The notes under the pieces are model-generated. The model worked only from the letters and a program-made list of their open reading frames with translations, was not told where the DNA came from and searched no databases. The position numbers and the translations under genes are program-made. From the NCBI GenBank assembly GCA_934183305.1, contig CAKPSF010000001.1, positions 1-64,000 of the forward strand: 64,000 nucleotides of DNA. Direction: 5' to 3'. Positions within the stretch are counted from its first letter, which is position 1, and each line of letters begins with the position of its first letter. Positions 1-8,972 of this stretch are shown here, piece by piece. This stretch comes from an uncultured Clostridia bacterium (GTDB lineage Bacteria > Bacillota > Clostridia > TANB77 > CAG-508).

Positions 1-297
1 TTCTTCATATTGTGCATCCATTTTGTTGTTTAGTTTTTCATATTGAACATCCATTTTGTTGTTTAATTCTTCATATTTTATATCTATCTTATTGTCTAAT
101 CTGTTTATGTCTTGTTGCATTTTAACAATGTTTTCTTGCATTTGTTTTATGTTTTGTTGCATTTCAAACTGCGTAGTCAACATATCTTTTTGAGTTTCTA
201 TTACATTGATTTCACTATTTTGAATATTGAACATGCTTTTTTGTATTATGTCTTGCTTTTCAAGAATTTTATCAACTTTTTGTTCTAAATTATTCAT
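1..297 (-). CDS. Coiled-coil protein, N-terminal part (runs off the window)
   Basis: The start ATG lies at 297, preceded by an AGGAGG-type ribosome-binding site at about 304-310. The reading frame is open to base 1, giving 99 residues. The protein is hydrophilic, rich in Gln, Lys, Asn and Asp, has no membrane segment, and is predicted to be almost entirely coiled coil. Its end is an 11-residue (33-base) tandem repeat of the type LNNKMDxQYEx, present three times before the window edge (the first copy reads LDNKIDIKYEE). Hendecad repeats of this kind form right-handed coiled coils. I do not recognise the family and no function can be assigned. Confidence 0.75.
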   Translation of the reverse strand, partial: MNNLEQKVDKILEKQDIIQKSMFNIQNSEINVIETQKDMLTTQFEMQQNIKQMQENIVKMQQDINRLDNKIDIKYEELNNKMDVQYEKLNNKMDAQYEE

Positions 298-431
298 AAT
301 GGGAACCTCCTTTCTTAAAAATTTTAGTTCCCCATATTTTTCTTTCCCCTATTATTTATGAACCTAGTTTAATATACATTTTTCAAAATGTCAATACTTT
401 TTGTCAAAATAATTTTATTTTTTGACAATTT

Positions 432-1145
432 TTATTCAATAACTTCCATTGCCTCATTCTGACTCATTCCACTCAAATTGTAGTATGCATTTGGTATTCT
501 TCCAACAATAACATTTTCAGCTATAATTAGCTGATTATTGACTTTTCCTTTTATTGTATTAAATGGTGTTAATATGCTTACTTCACATTCTATGTCTAAG
601 TACAATCTATGCAAAGTTTGATTAATTCCTTTTTCTATAAATTCGCTTCTTACTTCTGTTTTTACATTTCCAACTGTTGATATTCTTATTGGTACAGGAT
701 ATCCTCTTCCTGCCAATATACTAATTCCAGTAAAACTACCCAAACTAATTGTTATATCTTCGCTTTTTATATTATCAAAATGTATTTGAATATTGTTAGA
801 GGCATTTGATATTACAGTATTAATATTTACCATATTTGATTCTAGCATAATTATATTTCCATTATTATCTTTATGAATAGTTATAAAATCTGAATATCTA
901 TACCATTCTATTGCTTTGCCAGTTTCTTCATTAGTAACAATTGTAGCTACACTTTTAGCTTTATCCATACACACATCATTAAATATTGGGGTTACAGATT
1001 TCAATACTATATATGAAATCAACACCATTATTAATATAGTTATAATAATTACTCTTTTCTTTTTATTATTACTGTTATTCCTATTAGAATTAAATATATA
1101 TAATCGTGGCAATTTTAGTCTTGGTCTTGAATATATTAATGACAT
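432..1145 (-). CDS. yunB: Sporulation protein YunB
   Basis: This 237-residue protein resembles Bacillus subtilis YunB, which is made under mother-cell sigma-E control and is needed for normal spore formation. Residues 1-30 are basic, and one membrane segment spans about 31-52. The rest is a soluble domain with the family's features: an early VATIVTNEE-type stretch where B. subtilis has an ATLVIND-type stretch, a central GYPVPIRIS strand and a late TPFNTIKGKV segment. Length matches the family (about 240-255). The start is the ATG at 1145, with GGGGGA just upstream. It sits directly downstream of the sipL-like gene, separated by a terminator hairpin, so the two spore genes may be separate units. 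The molecular role is not established. Confidence 0.85.
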   Translation of the reverse strand: MSLIYSRPRLKLPRLYIFNSNRNNSNNKKKRVIIITILIMVLISYIVLKSVTPIFNDVCMDKAKSVATIVTNEETGKAIEWYRYSDFITIHKDNNGNIIMLESNMVNINTVISNASNNIQIHFDNIKSEDITISLGSFTGISILAGRGYPVPIRISTVGNVKTEVRSEFIEKGINQTLHRLYLDIECEVSILTPFNTIKGKVNNQLIIAENVIVGRIPNAYYNLSGMSQNEAMEVIE

Positions 1146-1178
1146 CTTTCCCCCTAATGAAAAATTTTATATTATTTA

Positions 1179-1206
1179 AAAGAGCAAACTTAATTGTTTG
1201 CTCTTT
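1179..1206 (-). terminator. Intrinsic terminator after the sipL-like gene
   Basis: An 11-bp perfect inverted repeat (AAAGAGCAAAC / GTTTGCTCTTT) with a 6-base loop lies just past the stop codon at 1212. On the minus strand the stem ends in a short T run. It separates the sipL-like gene from yunB. Confidence 0.75.
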
Positions 1207-1211
1207 ACATA

Positions 1212-2765
1212 TTATGCGATGTTTCCTATTTTAGTTCTACTAAAACGCGGTATAAATAATTTTTGACCTATGTTGATATTATTAGGATTATCAATTTTAT
1301 TTACATTTACAATATCTTCAACTGTTGTATTATGTTGTTTAGCTATTTGCCATAGTGTATCTCCTTGTTTTACTATATGTACTATCATACTAGGACTAGA
1401 ATTAATATTTTCCTCCTCTACATTTATTTCATCCATTATATTAATATTTGTATTATTATACATTTCCAATTCAAACATTAAATCTATTTTACATTCTATC
1501 ATTCCATCTGTTGCTACAACAAATTCATTGTTTGTGCAATCTACTTTTGTATTAACAATTTTATTAGTTTCAATATCATTATTGTCTAAATTATATGTAA
1601 ATGGTAAAACATATCTTTTGGTATCAATTCTAGTGTTAGCTTCTGATGAGAATATGAAATTTAATTTTATTTCGCCTTCATATACTATTCTTCCATTTAA
1701 TACATTTGTGTTAGTTATATTGGGAATCATTTCTACATCATATATCTTATTGCTTGAAATTTCAGGCACTGATATTTTTTCTCTTATATTAAAAACATTT
1801 CTACTAATTTGTTTATTAGTTATTGTTGAAACTTCCTTTTGATTATATTCTAGCTTCATACAAGGGCAGTACATATCTTGGATTAAATTAACATCAAGTG
1901 TATCAACAGCATCGCAATTAATTTCAAACTCAATCTCCACATATATTGAATGTTGATCTGCAGAATTAGGTTTTATAATCATGTTTTTCATTTCATAATT
2001 ACAACTTAATATATTATTTTCTGATACATCATTTATATCTGCAAATCCCATAATAGGTATGTTAGATGAAATAAGCTTTATATCCCCATTCTCTGTTAAA
2101 TACATAACCTTTATATTTGCATCAGCTTTTAATAATATTTTATTATAACTTACTTTCATTTCACTATTTATAACTTTTACTTCTGTTTTTAATATCTCAG
2201 CTAAATTGTCATCTGCATCATACGAAATATTGTCTTTTGCACTTGCTTTACAGTTTGCTTCTCCTACTAGATTATTTATCTGCATACTCGAATTTAGTGT
2301 TTGAATCTCTTCAATGTTATCAATTTGTTTTAAAATTTGAACCTCTTCATTTGAATATATTTTTATATCTACTTCTAACATTACTTTAGTGTTAATTTTT
2401 CTTCCGTTTAGTACCTTACAATCTATATCTTTAATAGATATATTGTTTTTTATGCTCATTCCTGCTTTGCAATTGTCTACTTCAATCATTTGTGTAAAGT
2501 CTAAAGTAGTAGTTAACCCTCTTGTAAATTCGTTGTCACTATCAGCTAAATATACTATATTCAAGTTTATACTACCGTCAAATCTTACTTTTCCATCTAG
2601 TACTTCTTTTTTATATATGCATACATTTCCAGCCGTATCTATTGTATTTAGTATGTCTGGTTTTACATCAGGAACTATTGTATCTCCTTCAATTGTTATG
2701 AATTCCTTTTTTGAACTTATTAGTTTATTCACTGTTATAGTTTGTCTTGTTGCTTCTACCTCCAT
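1212..2765 (-). CDS. sipL: SPOCS (DUF3794) and LysM protein, SipL/SpoVID-like
   Basis: The 517-residue protein has repeated beta-rich SPOCS (DUF3794) domains over about residues 30-450 and one LysM domain at about 460-508 (core VKQGDTLWQIAKQHNTT, ending GQKLFIPR). This is the architecture of Clostridioides difficile SipL, which binds the coat ATPase SpoIVA and holds the coat on the forespore; SpoVID does this in Bacillus. There is no signal peptide, as expected for a mother-cell cytosolic protein. The start ATG at 2765 follows AAGGAGG with good spacing. Neighbours yunB, veg and yabG fit a spore-coat context. Domain content is clear. The symbol is by analogy, because other SPOCS-LysM proteins exist. 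Confidence 0.8.
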   Translation of the reverse strand: MEVEATRQTITVNKLISSKKEFITIEGDTIVPDVKPDILNTIDTAGNVCIYKKEVLDGKVRFDGSINLNIVYLADSDNEFTRGLTTTLDFTQMIEVDNCKAGMSIKNNISIKDIDCKVLNGRKINTKVMLEVDIKIYSNEEVQILKQIDNIEEIQTLNSSMQINNLVGEANCKASAKDNISYDADDNLAEILKTEVKVINSEMKVSYNKILLKADANIKVMYLTENGDIKLISSNIPIMGFADINDVSENNILSCNYEMKNMIIKPNSADQHSIYVEIEFEINCDAVDTLDVNLIQDMYCPCMKLEYNQKEVSTITNKQISRNVFNIREKISVPEISSNKIYDVEMIPNITNTNVLNGRIVYEGEIKLNFIFSSEANTRIDTKRYVLPFTYNLDNNDIETNKIVNTKVDCTNNEFVVATDGMIECKIDLMFELEMYNNTNINIMDEINVEEENINSSPSMIVHIVKQGDTLWQIAKQHNTTVEDIVNVNKIDNPNNINIGQKLFIPRFSRTKIGNIA

Positions 2766-2820
2766 AATAACCTCCTTATATTTTTTTATATTTAGTAAAA
2801 TATATTAAAGAAATCAAAAA

Positions 2821-2855
2821 AAAGAACCCCAAACGTTAAACATTTTAGGTTCTTT
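2821..2855 (-). terminator. Intrinsic terminator after veg
   Basis: The stem arms AAAGAACC and GGTTCTTT close an AT-rich loop. On the minus strand they run directly into a T tract. The hairpin sits between veg and the start of the sipL-like gene. Confidence 0.75.
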
Positions 2856-2913
2856 CATCAAAGGATTTTTCTTTTGTATTTTATTATTATTTTATCCTAT
2901 AAATTTTATACTG

Positions 2914-3207
2914 TTAAAAATTTTTTATTTTCTTTGTTTCCACAGGTGGTGGAATTAAAGGGCTATATCCCTCTCCGTCGTAAACTTCAACTTCAACAGT
3001 TCTAGTTAGAACATCTTTATAGCTATATGTAACGTTTCTTTCTTCGTCATCATATTTAACTATAAATAAATTAGGATATGTTTTTTCTATTGTGGCTTCT
3101 TTCTCAAAAAATTTGCTTCTTCCAAGTGCTCCTTTAACTATTATCTTTTGTCCAATTTTGTCTGTAATATCAGTTTTTAAATTTGTGATATCATTTGGCA
3201 ATATCAT
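2914..3207 (-). CDS. veg: Veg family protein (DUF1021)
   Basis: A 97-residue small basic protein of the Veg family: GQKIIVKGALGRSK, then TYPNLFIVKYDDE, then TYSYKDVLTRTVEV, matching the conserved blocks of B. subtilis Veg (86 aa). Veg is abundant in Bacillus and has been linked to biofilm gene expression and spore outgrowth, but its biochemistry is unsettled. I chose the ATG at 3207 because AGGTGG lies six bases upstream; an in-frame GTG at 3216 falls within that ribosome-binding site. The C-terminus is about 15 residues longer than in Bacillus and ends in a proline-rich tail. In Bacillus veg and yabG are also neighbours, which supports both calls. Confidence 0.9.
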   Translation of the reverse strand: MILPNDITNLKTDITDKIGQKIIVKGALGRSKFFEKEATIEKTYPNLFIVKYDDEERNVTYSYKDVLTRTVEVEVYDGEGYSPLIPPPVETKKIKNF

Positions 3208-3371
3208 TTTGACCACCTACTTTTTCAAGATGGTCACATTATATCATTATCTACATAAAAAGTCAAAATAACATTATTCTACATAAAACGCTGTAATAGT
3301 GTATTTCAATACTTTTTCAGGCTTTTTATTGGTATATTTTACTTTTATGTTACAGAAATATTACATTTATA

Positions 3372-4198
3372 TTACAATGTTTTTTTACCCATTACTCCAC
3401 TGCCATCCACGCTCTTTCTCCCGTCTCGTAAATCTTTTACAATATCGTTTATCGTTACAAATTTACTTCTTTCTGTAATGGCTATTTTCTCAGCAACAAT
3501 AAGAGGATCCATAAAATCTATTAATATTCTTCCAGGAGATGAAGCAAAATTAGCGCCTGCTGCCATTATGGCTTCAAAAAAACTTTGACATGCGCCTGCA
3601 AATATAGCAAGTTTATTACTTGATGGATTAATTTTTCTTGCTTCTAAAACTCCTTTAACAAAATATTTCGAGTTTCTATAATTGGATAAATCTCCATATT
3701 TAGTACCACTTTTAATCATTCCATCATGTCCGAGTTAATACTAAAACATCAGGCTTATACTTTTCTAAGTACCCTCTTACAAGAATTGGCTGTTTAACTT
3801 CTGGAATATTTAAAACTATGGCATCAAGCCCCATCTTTTTGTAATATCTACTTGTTTTTTCAGAATACAACTTATCTCCATCTAAATGTAAAATAAGTCC
3901 TGCTTTCCCACCTTCTATTTTCCTATCTTTATGTTTTATTTTGTTATATTGTTTTAAAAAAGTATTTACTCTTTTTTCAATCTGAGTGTCCAAACTTCTC
4001 AAACAACTATCCGCTTCTTCTTCTCCAATTACAATAAGGTCATATAAATATGCATCTGCTACAATTCTAACAGTTATTCCTTTTAAAATAGCTATTTGCA
4101 TTCCACTAGTACTTCTAATAATTTTTTCTACTGTAAATAATATATCAAATCCGTGAGATTTTCTCGCAACAATATCTCCGTTTTTTTATTTTTTCCAT
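3372..4198 (-). CDS. yabG: Sporulation-specific protease YabG, interrupted by two +1 frameshifts at CGGA
   Basis: YabG is a mother-cell cysteine protease that trims coat proteins. The reading is in three pieces. ATG at 4198 (AGGTGG four bases upstream) gives MEKIKK and then CGG. From 4179, one base on, the frame gives GDIVARKSHGFDILF, the expected YabG N-terminus. At 3732 the 0 frame reads ACT CGG ACA TGA, while the +1 frame gives TGHDGMIKSGTK, as in Bacillus TGHDAYSKQKG. The last part includes IFAGACQSFFEA (the GACQS-type block) and GANFASSPGRI. The joined product is 274 residues, against about 290 in Bacillus. Apart from the two shifts every conserved block is intact, so this does not look like ordinary decay. 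A sequencing error or pseudogene remains possible. Confidence 0.85.
3729..3732 (-). other. Putative +1 frameshift site C-GGA inside yabG
   Basis: The coding strand reads ACT CGG ACA TGA in frame 0. Dropping the C gives ACT GGA CAT GAT and restores the conserved TGHD block of YabG. A stop follows two codons after CGG in frame 0. Confidence 0.7.
4177..4180 (-). other. Putative +1 frameshift site C-GGA at codon 7 of yabG
   Basis: Frame 0 from the ATG reads AAA AAA CGG AGA and meets a stop about ten codons later. The +1 frame reads GGA GAT ATT GTT GCG, giving the conserved GDIVARKS. In the +1 frame a TAA lies only a few bases upstream, with no start codon between it and GGA. A seven-A run precedes the site, so a homopolymer indel is an alternative explanation here only. 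Confidence 0.65.
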
Positions 4199-4278
4199 AG
4201 TACCACCTCTATTAATCTAGGCTTATATATACTATGTCGAAAAACATATTATTGTGACAAATAATCTCTACTAAGAAC

Positions 4279-4307
4279 ACAAATGATAGGCTGTGCCTAT
4301 CATTTGT
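4279..4307 (-). terminator. Hairpin downstream of the ABC permease
   Basis: A perfect 13-bp inverted repeat (ACAAATGATAGGC / GCCTATCATTTGT) with a 3-base loop follows the stop codon of the permease gene. No strong T tract follows it on the minus strand, so it may be a terminator or an mRNA-stabilising hairpin. Confidence 0.55.
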
Positions 4308-4322
4308 ACTATTTCTATATTT

Positions 4323-6941
4323 TTATATATTATCTTTTCTTATAGTTTCAATTATATTTTGTTTGTTTATTTTATTTAATGAATATTTCATTATGCTTAT
4401 TATCAATACAAACACTGCTATTATTGAAATTGATACTCCGCTTACTGGGAATATAAATCCAAAGTCTACACTTTCTCCAAAGGCCTTAAACATTAAATAA
4501 GACAATAATGTTCCAATTGGTATTCCTATTAATAATGATTTAGTTCCATAAAATATACTTTCTAATCTTATCATTCTATTAAATTCTTTAGTTGTCATTC
4601 CAATAGATTTTAAGTTTGCAAATTCCTTACTTCGTAAGTTCATATTTGTTGTTATTGTATTAAATATATTTGTAACGCCAATTAATGAAATTACTGTTAT
4701 AAATCCATAAAGGAATATTGCAATTACTATCCACATTGCTTTTTCTTCTCTTATATATGAATCTATATTAGTTATATTAAGATTTTTATCTATCTTTCTT
4801 ATATTTTCTTCTAATACATCTGAATTATTACAATTTATATAAAGCTCGATTCCATTCAGTAGATAATTACTATTTTGCTCAATCCATTCATTGCTTACTA
4901 TAATATATCCATTGCTTGTTCTACCCTCAAATCCCATTGGAACTTTGTCTGTTGTTTTAGCTATTTCAATTTGAGTATTTTTATCTTCTATGCCATCTCC
5001 TACTAATTTTACTTTTATTATATCTCCTACTTTATATTCATATGGTTCAAATTTTGTATTTATATATTTTCCCTTATCATTTTCAACATAGGTTATTGCA
5101 CTATTTATTAATATTGCTTTGTCTTTTACATCATCATATTTTAATCCAAGTTTACTTATGTATCTATTATATTCTTCTTTGTCAACTGAATAAATACTAA
5201 AGTTTGTAGTAGTTGATCCTCCCTCTTCTTCAAATTTTTCTATATATTCTCTTCCCATACTTGAATATTTTACATCTTTAATATCTACACTAGCGATTAC
5301 TGATCTTTGTATTGAATACTCTTTTATACCATCTAGTTCAATTATTTTGTTTATACTTTCATTATCTGCTTGGTTTTGTTTTTGAACTCTTACCACTAAA
5401 TTATGCCTTGCTTCTCCATATTGATAATACATTGATGAAGTTTTAAATGCATAATTAATAAATGTTGATGTTGGTATAAATATTGCAACACTTACAACTA
5501 TTGAAATAACCGTTGTTCTATATTTTTTCTTATTTCTTTTTAGATTTTTATATGCAATATCTCCACCAACTCCAAATATTTTCTTAATAATCTTTGGAGA
5601 TCTAAGTTTTTTAGATTTTATTTTAATATCTTCATTTAATCTTATTGCTTCAATTGGAGAAACTTTAGCTGCTCTTTTTGCAGATTTTCTGGCTGATAAG
5701 AATATTGTAATCATCGCTAGTATTACTGAAATGCCTATTGCTGCCCATGGAATACTGTACACAAATATCATTCCGTTTAATGATTCTGCCAATATTGCAC
5801 TTATTACTTTTAATACTATACATACAGCAAGCATTCCACAAAGTACGCCTATTGGTATAGCAATAACAGATAATATTAATGCTTCATAAAATACATTTTT
5901 CTTTATTTGTTTTGATGTTGCACCAACAGATGCAAGCATTCCATATTGTTTCATTTTCTCTGTTATAGATATTGCGAAACTATTTCGTATACAAAATACA
6001 CTTGTTACAATAATTATCGAAATAATTATTATACTTAATGCATATAATGTACTTAAAATTGAATCTCCAAATTCTAAAGCTTGAAATCTTAGTAAATCTT
6101 TATTAATTTCAAATTTATACTTAGCAGTTTCATTTAACTTATCAAATTCTTCTATGGTAATATTACCTTTTACATTTTTTTCTGCTAAATCCTCTGGAAT
6201 GTTCAAAATATCAGCAAATACCTTATATCTGTCTTTTAATTTATTTTTATTAAGTAACACATATATATTTGTATTTTCTTTAATATTACTATCATCTAGA
6301 TATGTAATCACAGTATATCCTGGTGCAGAATATGGTTCAACATTATTTCTTTGTCTTTGCATTATTCCAACTATTTCATATGTTTTGTTAAGTTTAGTAT
6401 TAAATTTTTCCTCATCTTTATTATATGGATTGTGTTGATCTAATTCTGAATTTTCACTTAGTCTTTCTCCCATTTCTAGAGAAATTTTTTGTCCTATTTT
6501 ATAATTTACTTTTCCATTAGTAATAATATGTTCTGATATTACAAGTTCATTTTCATTTTGTGGTAATCTTCCCTCTACTAAGTCAATTGGAGCATTTTTT
6601 AATGCTTCCTTATTATATGCCATCACATATAAGTAAGGTTTATATTCATTTTTACTTTCATTTAATTTAGCATAGCCAATATCTTGGGTCAAATAATAGT
6701 TTTCTATACTTCTATTATTTTCAATATATTTTAGCTCTTCACTTGGAACGTTCTTAAAGCTATAATGATAATTTCCGTCTGTTTTTATAGTCCAATTAAT
6801 CAAAGTTTGCCTAAAACTTGTGACCATTCCTGCCACTGCTGTTATTAATGCTGTTGCAAGAATAATTCCAATAATTGTAACTATTGTTCTTTTTTTATTT
6901 AACTTTAAATTTGTAATAGTTAATTTATTTAACAAATTCAT
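4323..6941 (-). CDS. ABC transporter permease with two FtsX-like domains
   Basis: An 872-residue membrane protein. It has one N-terminal membrane segment (about 17-40), a large extracytoplasmic region, three membrane helices at about 290-415, a cytosolic linker, then a repeat: a helix near 475, a second external region and three helices at about 735-860. This is the MacB/FtsX family layout with two FtsX domains, typical of exporters for antimicrobial peptides or lipoproteins. Its ATPase is encoded immediately upstream (51 bp apart), and the histidine kinase and response regulator come before that, all on one strand. The co-transcribed layout suggests a sensed and inducible detoxification module. 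The substrate cannot be read from the sequence. Confidence 0.88.
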   Translation of the reverse strand: MNLLNKLTITNLKLNKKRTIVTIIGIILATALITAVAGMVTSFRQTLINWTIKTDGNYHYSFKNVPSEELKYIENNRSIENYYLTQDIGYAKLNESKNEYKPYLYVMAYNKEALKNAPIDLVEGRLPQNENELVISEHIITNGKVNYKIGQKISLEMGERLSENSELDQHNPYNKDEEKFNTKLNKTYEIVGIMQRQRNNVEPYSAPGYTVITYLDDSNIKENTNIYVLLNKNKLKDRYKVFADILNIPEDLAEKNVKGNITIEEFDKLNETAKYKFEINKDLLRFQALEFGDSILSTLYALSIIIISIIIVTSVFCIRNSFAISITEKMKQYGMLASVGATSKQIKKNVFYEALILSVIAIPIGVLCGMLAVCIVLKVISAILAESLNGMIFVYSIPWAAIGISVILAMITIFLSARKSAKRAAKVSPIEAIRLNEDIKIKSKKLRSPKIIKKIFGVGGDIAYKNLKRNKKKYRTTVISIVVSVAIFIPTSTFINYAFKTSSMYYQYGEARHNLVVRVQKQNQADNESINKIIELDGIKEYSIQRSVIASVDIKDVKYSSMGREYIEKFEEEGGSTTTNFSIYSVDKEEYNRYISKLGLKYDDVKDKAILINSAITYVENDKGKYINTKFEPYEYKVGDIIKVKLVGDGIEDKNTQIEIAKTTDKVPMGFEGRTSNGYIIVSNEWIEQNSNYLLNGIELYINCNNSDVLEENIRKIDKNLNITNIDSYIREEKAMWIVIAIFLYGFITVISLIGVTNIFNTITTNMNLRSKEFANLKSIGMTTKEFNRMIRLESIFYGTKSLLIGIPIGTLLSYLMFKAFGESVDFGFIFPVSGVSISIIAVFVLIISIMKYSLNKINKQNIIETIRKDNI

Positions 6942-6991
6942 TTTTGTTCGTCCTTTCTTTTATACATAAATTTTAAATTAAATTTTTATAT

Positions 6992-7657
6992 TTAATTTAA
7001 AATTTTTCCGTCTTCAATTCTAATAATTCTATCTGCTTCTTTTGCAATTTCCAAGTTATGAGTTATCATTATAACAGTTTGATTATATTTTTTATTTGAT
7101 AATTTTAATAGTTCAACTATTTCATCACTTGCTTTTGAGTCTAGATTTCCTGTTGGTTCATCTGCTAATACTATTGCTGGATTTGTAATTAAAGCTCTAC
7201 CTATTGAAACTCTTTGTTGTTGTCCTCCAGATAATTGATTTGGAAGATGTTTTACTCTATTTTCTAATCCTAATGTTTTTAATAACTCTTTTAACTGCTC
7301 TTTATTTACATTTTTTCCATCCAAATCACATGGAAGAGTTATATTTTCTTCTACATTTAATATTGGTATCAAATTATAAAACTGATAAATTAATCCTACT
7401 TGTCTTCTTCTAAAAATTGCTAAATTATCATCATTTAATTCATATATATTTTTTCCTTCTATAAATACTTTTCCAGAAGTTGGTCTATCTACGCCACCTA
7501 GTAAATGTAACAAAGTTGATTTGCCGCTTCCAGAACTACCAACTATTGCAACAAATTCACCTTTATTTACTGAAAAAGACATATCATTTACAGCTATAAC
7601 TTCATTTTCCCCTTTTCCATATTTCTTAGTTAAATGTTCTACTTTTAAAATTTCCAT
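6992..7657 (-). CDS. ABC transporter ATP-binding protein, MacB/LolD type
   Basis: The 221-residue ATPase has Walker A GSSGSGKST (about 41-49), the signature LSGGQQQR, Walker B VLADEPTGNLDS and the switch histidine in MITHN. The EPTGNLDS form of Walker B is characteristic of the MacB/LolD/BceA group that pairs with FtsX-type permeases. The start ATG at 7657 follows AAGGAGG. It energises the permease encoded next to it and probably does no transport without it. Confidence 0.93.
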   Translation of the reverse strand: MEILKVEHLTKKYGKGENEVIAVNDMSFSVNKGEFVAIVGSSGSGKSTLLHLLGGVDRPTSGKVFIEGKNIYELNDDNLAIFRRRQVGLIYQFYNLIPILNVEENITLPCDLDGKNVNKEQLKELLKTLGLENRVKHLPNQLSGGQQQRVSIGRALITNPAIVLADEPTGNLDSKASDEIVELLKLSNKKYNQTVIMITHNLEIAKEADRIIRIEDGKILN

Positions 7658-7742
7658 TTTATTTTCCTCCTTATTTGTTTATATTTTACACATCTAAAAT
7701 GACTTTTTTATGACTATGAAAAAAATAAGGAGCTTTACCTCC

Positions 7743-8960
7743 CTATTTTATGTATTTTATAATAAATTTTGTGCCTTCATTCTCTTTGGTTTCAACTTGT
7801 ATATATCCGTTTTGCTCTTCTATTATACTTTTAGAAAGTGATAAGCCTATTCCAAAACTATTTTCTGATGAATTTTCTGATTTATAAAATCTATCAAATA
7901 TATGTTTTAAATCTTTTGGTTTTATTCCGCTTCCCTCATCTTTTACCGTTATACTTGTATATACACTATTTTCCTCAATTCTTATTTTTACTTTTGTATT
8001 TATTTTTGTGTGTTCAATCGCATTTTTTACTATGTTTTGAATTGCTTCTTTATTCCAGTTATAGTCTCCAATAAAATAGCAATCTTTATTTGCTTCTATT
8101 TCAAAGCCTACATTTTTTAGTTCAGTCATTATTTCTAAATTTGATATTACTTCATTTACTAGCTTATTAGCATTTATGCTTTGACTTTCAAATTCAACAA
8201 CACCTGCATCTAACCTTGACAATTTTAAAAGTGAAATTACTAGCCAATTCATGTTTTCAATTTGCCTTGATATTTCAGCTATAAATTTATCTCTAGTTTG
8301 TTTATCCATATTATCACTTTCACTTAAATTATCTAACATTATTAATATTGATGTAAGTGGTGTTTTTAATTGATGTGATATATCTGAAATTGATGTTGTT
8401 AAAGCTTCTTTTTGTTTTTCTGAATTATCCGCTTCTTCTTTTAGCATTACAGTTATTTTATACAATTCATTTTTCAAACTACTTAGCTCGTCTTCTGTGT
8501 TCTCATCTATATCTAAAATATATTTTTTATTTGAGACTTTTTCTACATATTTAGTAATTTTATCAATTTCATTTTGTCTATATTTTAAATAAAAATAAAA
8601 TACAACTGTTAATGCTACACTTGTTGCTATTAATATTATTAAGTTATACATTATAATATTTTTATCTTTTTGTTTTAATATTTCTATTGCTGGTTCATTG
8701 TATATCCCATACTTTTCTAATAAAGAGTTCCCTTCTTCAGTTTTCTTGTTATTTAATATTTTTATTAAATCCTCATCATTAACATTAGGATATTCTTTTG
8801 CTACAACATTTAAAATATTAGAAATATATAAATTAATGGTTTGTTTATATTTATTATTATAATAACCATTAATACAAACAACCGAAATAATTGCCAAAAC
8901 AATTATTAATGTACTAGTTAATATTAAATTCTTTATCCCTTTATTTTTTAATATTTTCAT
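7743..8960 (-). CDS. Sensor histidine kinase
   Basis: A 405-residue two-transmembrane kinase. Membrane segments lie at about 11-32 and 104-124, enclosing an external loop of about 70 residues that would be the sensor. The H box is ISDISHQLKTPLTSI (His at about 196). N, G1 and G2 blocks follow: IVKNAIEHT, VKDEGSGI and GIGLSLSK. Part of the region before the H box should form a coiled coil. The loop is longer than in the intramembrane-sensing BceS kinases. It is encoded 12 bp after the response regulator and upstream of the ABC pair, so it probably senses the transporter's substrate or its damage. Confidence 0.92.
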   Translation of the reverse strand: MKILKNKGIKNLILTSTLIIVLAIISVVCINGYYNNKYKQTINLYISNILNVVAKEYPNVNDEDLIKILNNKKTEEGNSLLEKYGIYNEPAIEILKQKDKNIIMYNLIILIATSVALTVVFYFYLKYRQNEIDKITKYVEKVSNKKYILDIDENTEDELSSLKNELYKITVMLKEEADNSEKQKEALTTSISDISHQLKTPLTSILIMLDNLSESDNMDKQTRDKFIAEISRQIENMNWLVISLLKLSRLDAGVVEFESQSINANKLVNEVISNLEIMTELKNVGFEIEANKDCYFIGDYNWNKEAIQNIVKNAIEHTKINTKVKIRIEENSVYTSITVKDEGSGIKPKDLKHIFDRFYKSENSSENSFGIGLSLSKSIIEEQNGYIQVETKENEGTKFIIKYIK

Positions 8961-8972
8961 TTTTGCTCCTTA

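Noticed and set aside
3372..4198. yabG as an ordinary pseudogene
   Set aside because: All conserved blocks are intact and both interruptions have the same C-before-GGA form seen in two unrelated genes. I keep pseudogene or sequencing error only as an alternative.
7006..7010. Many CGGA strings inside intact genes (for example AAC GGA, GAC GGA, AGC GGA)
   Set aside because: In each the C is the third base of the codon before and GGA is in frame, so no CGG codon is read and no frameshift is needed. They show that the CGGA string alone is not the signal.
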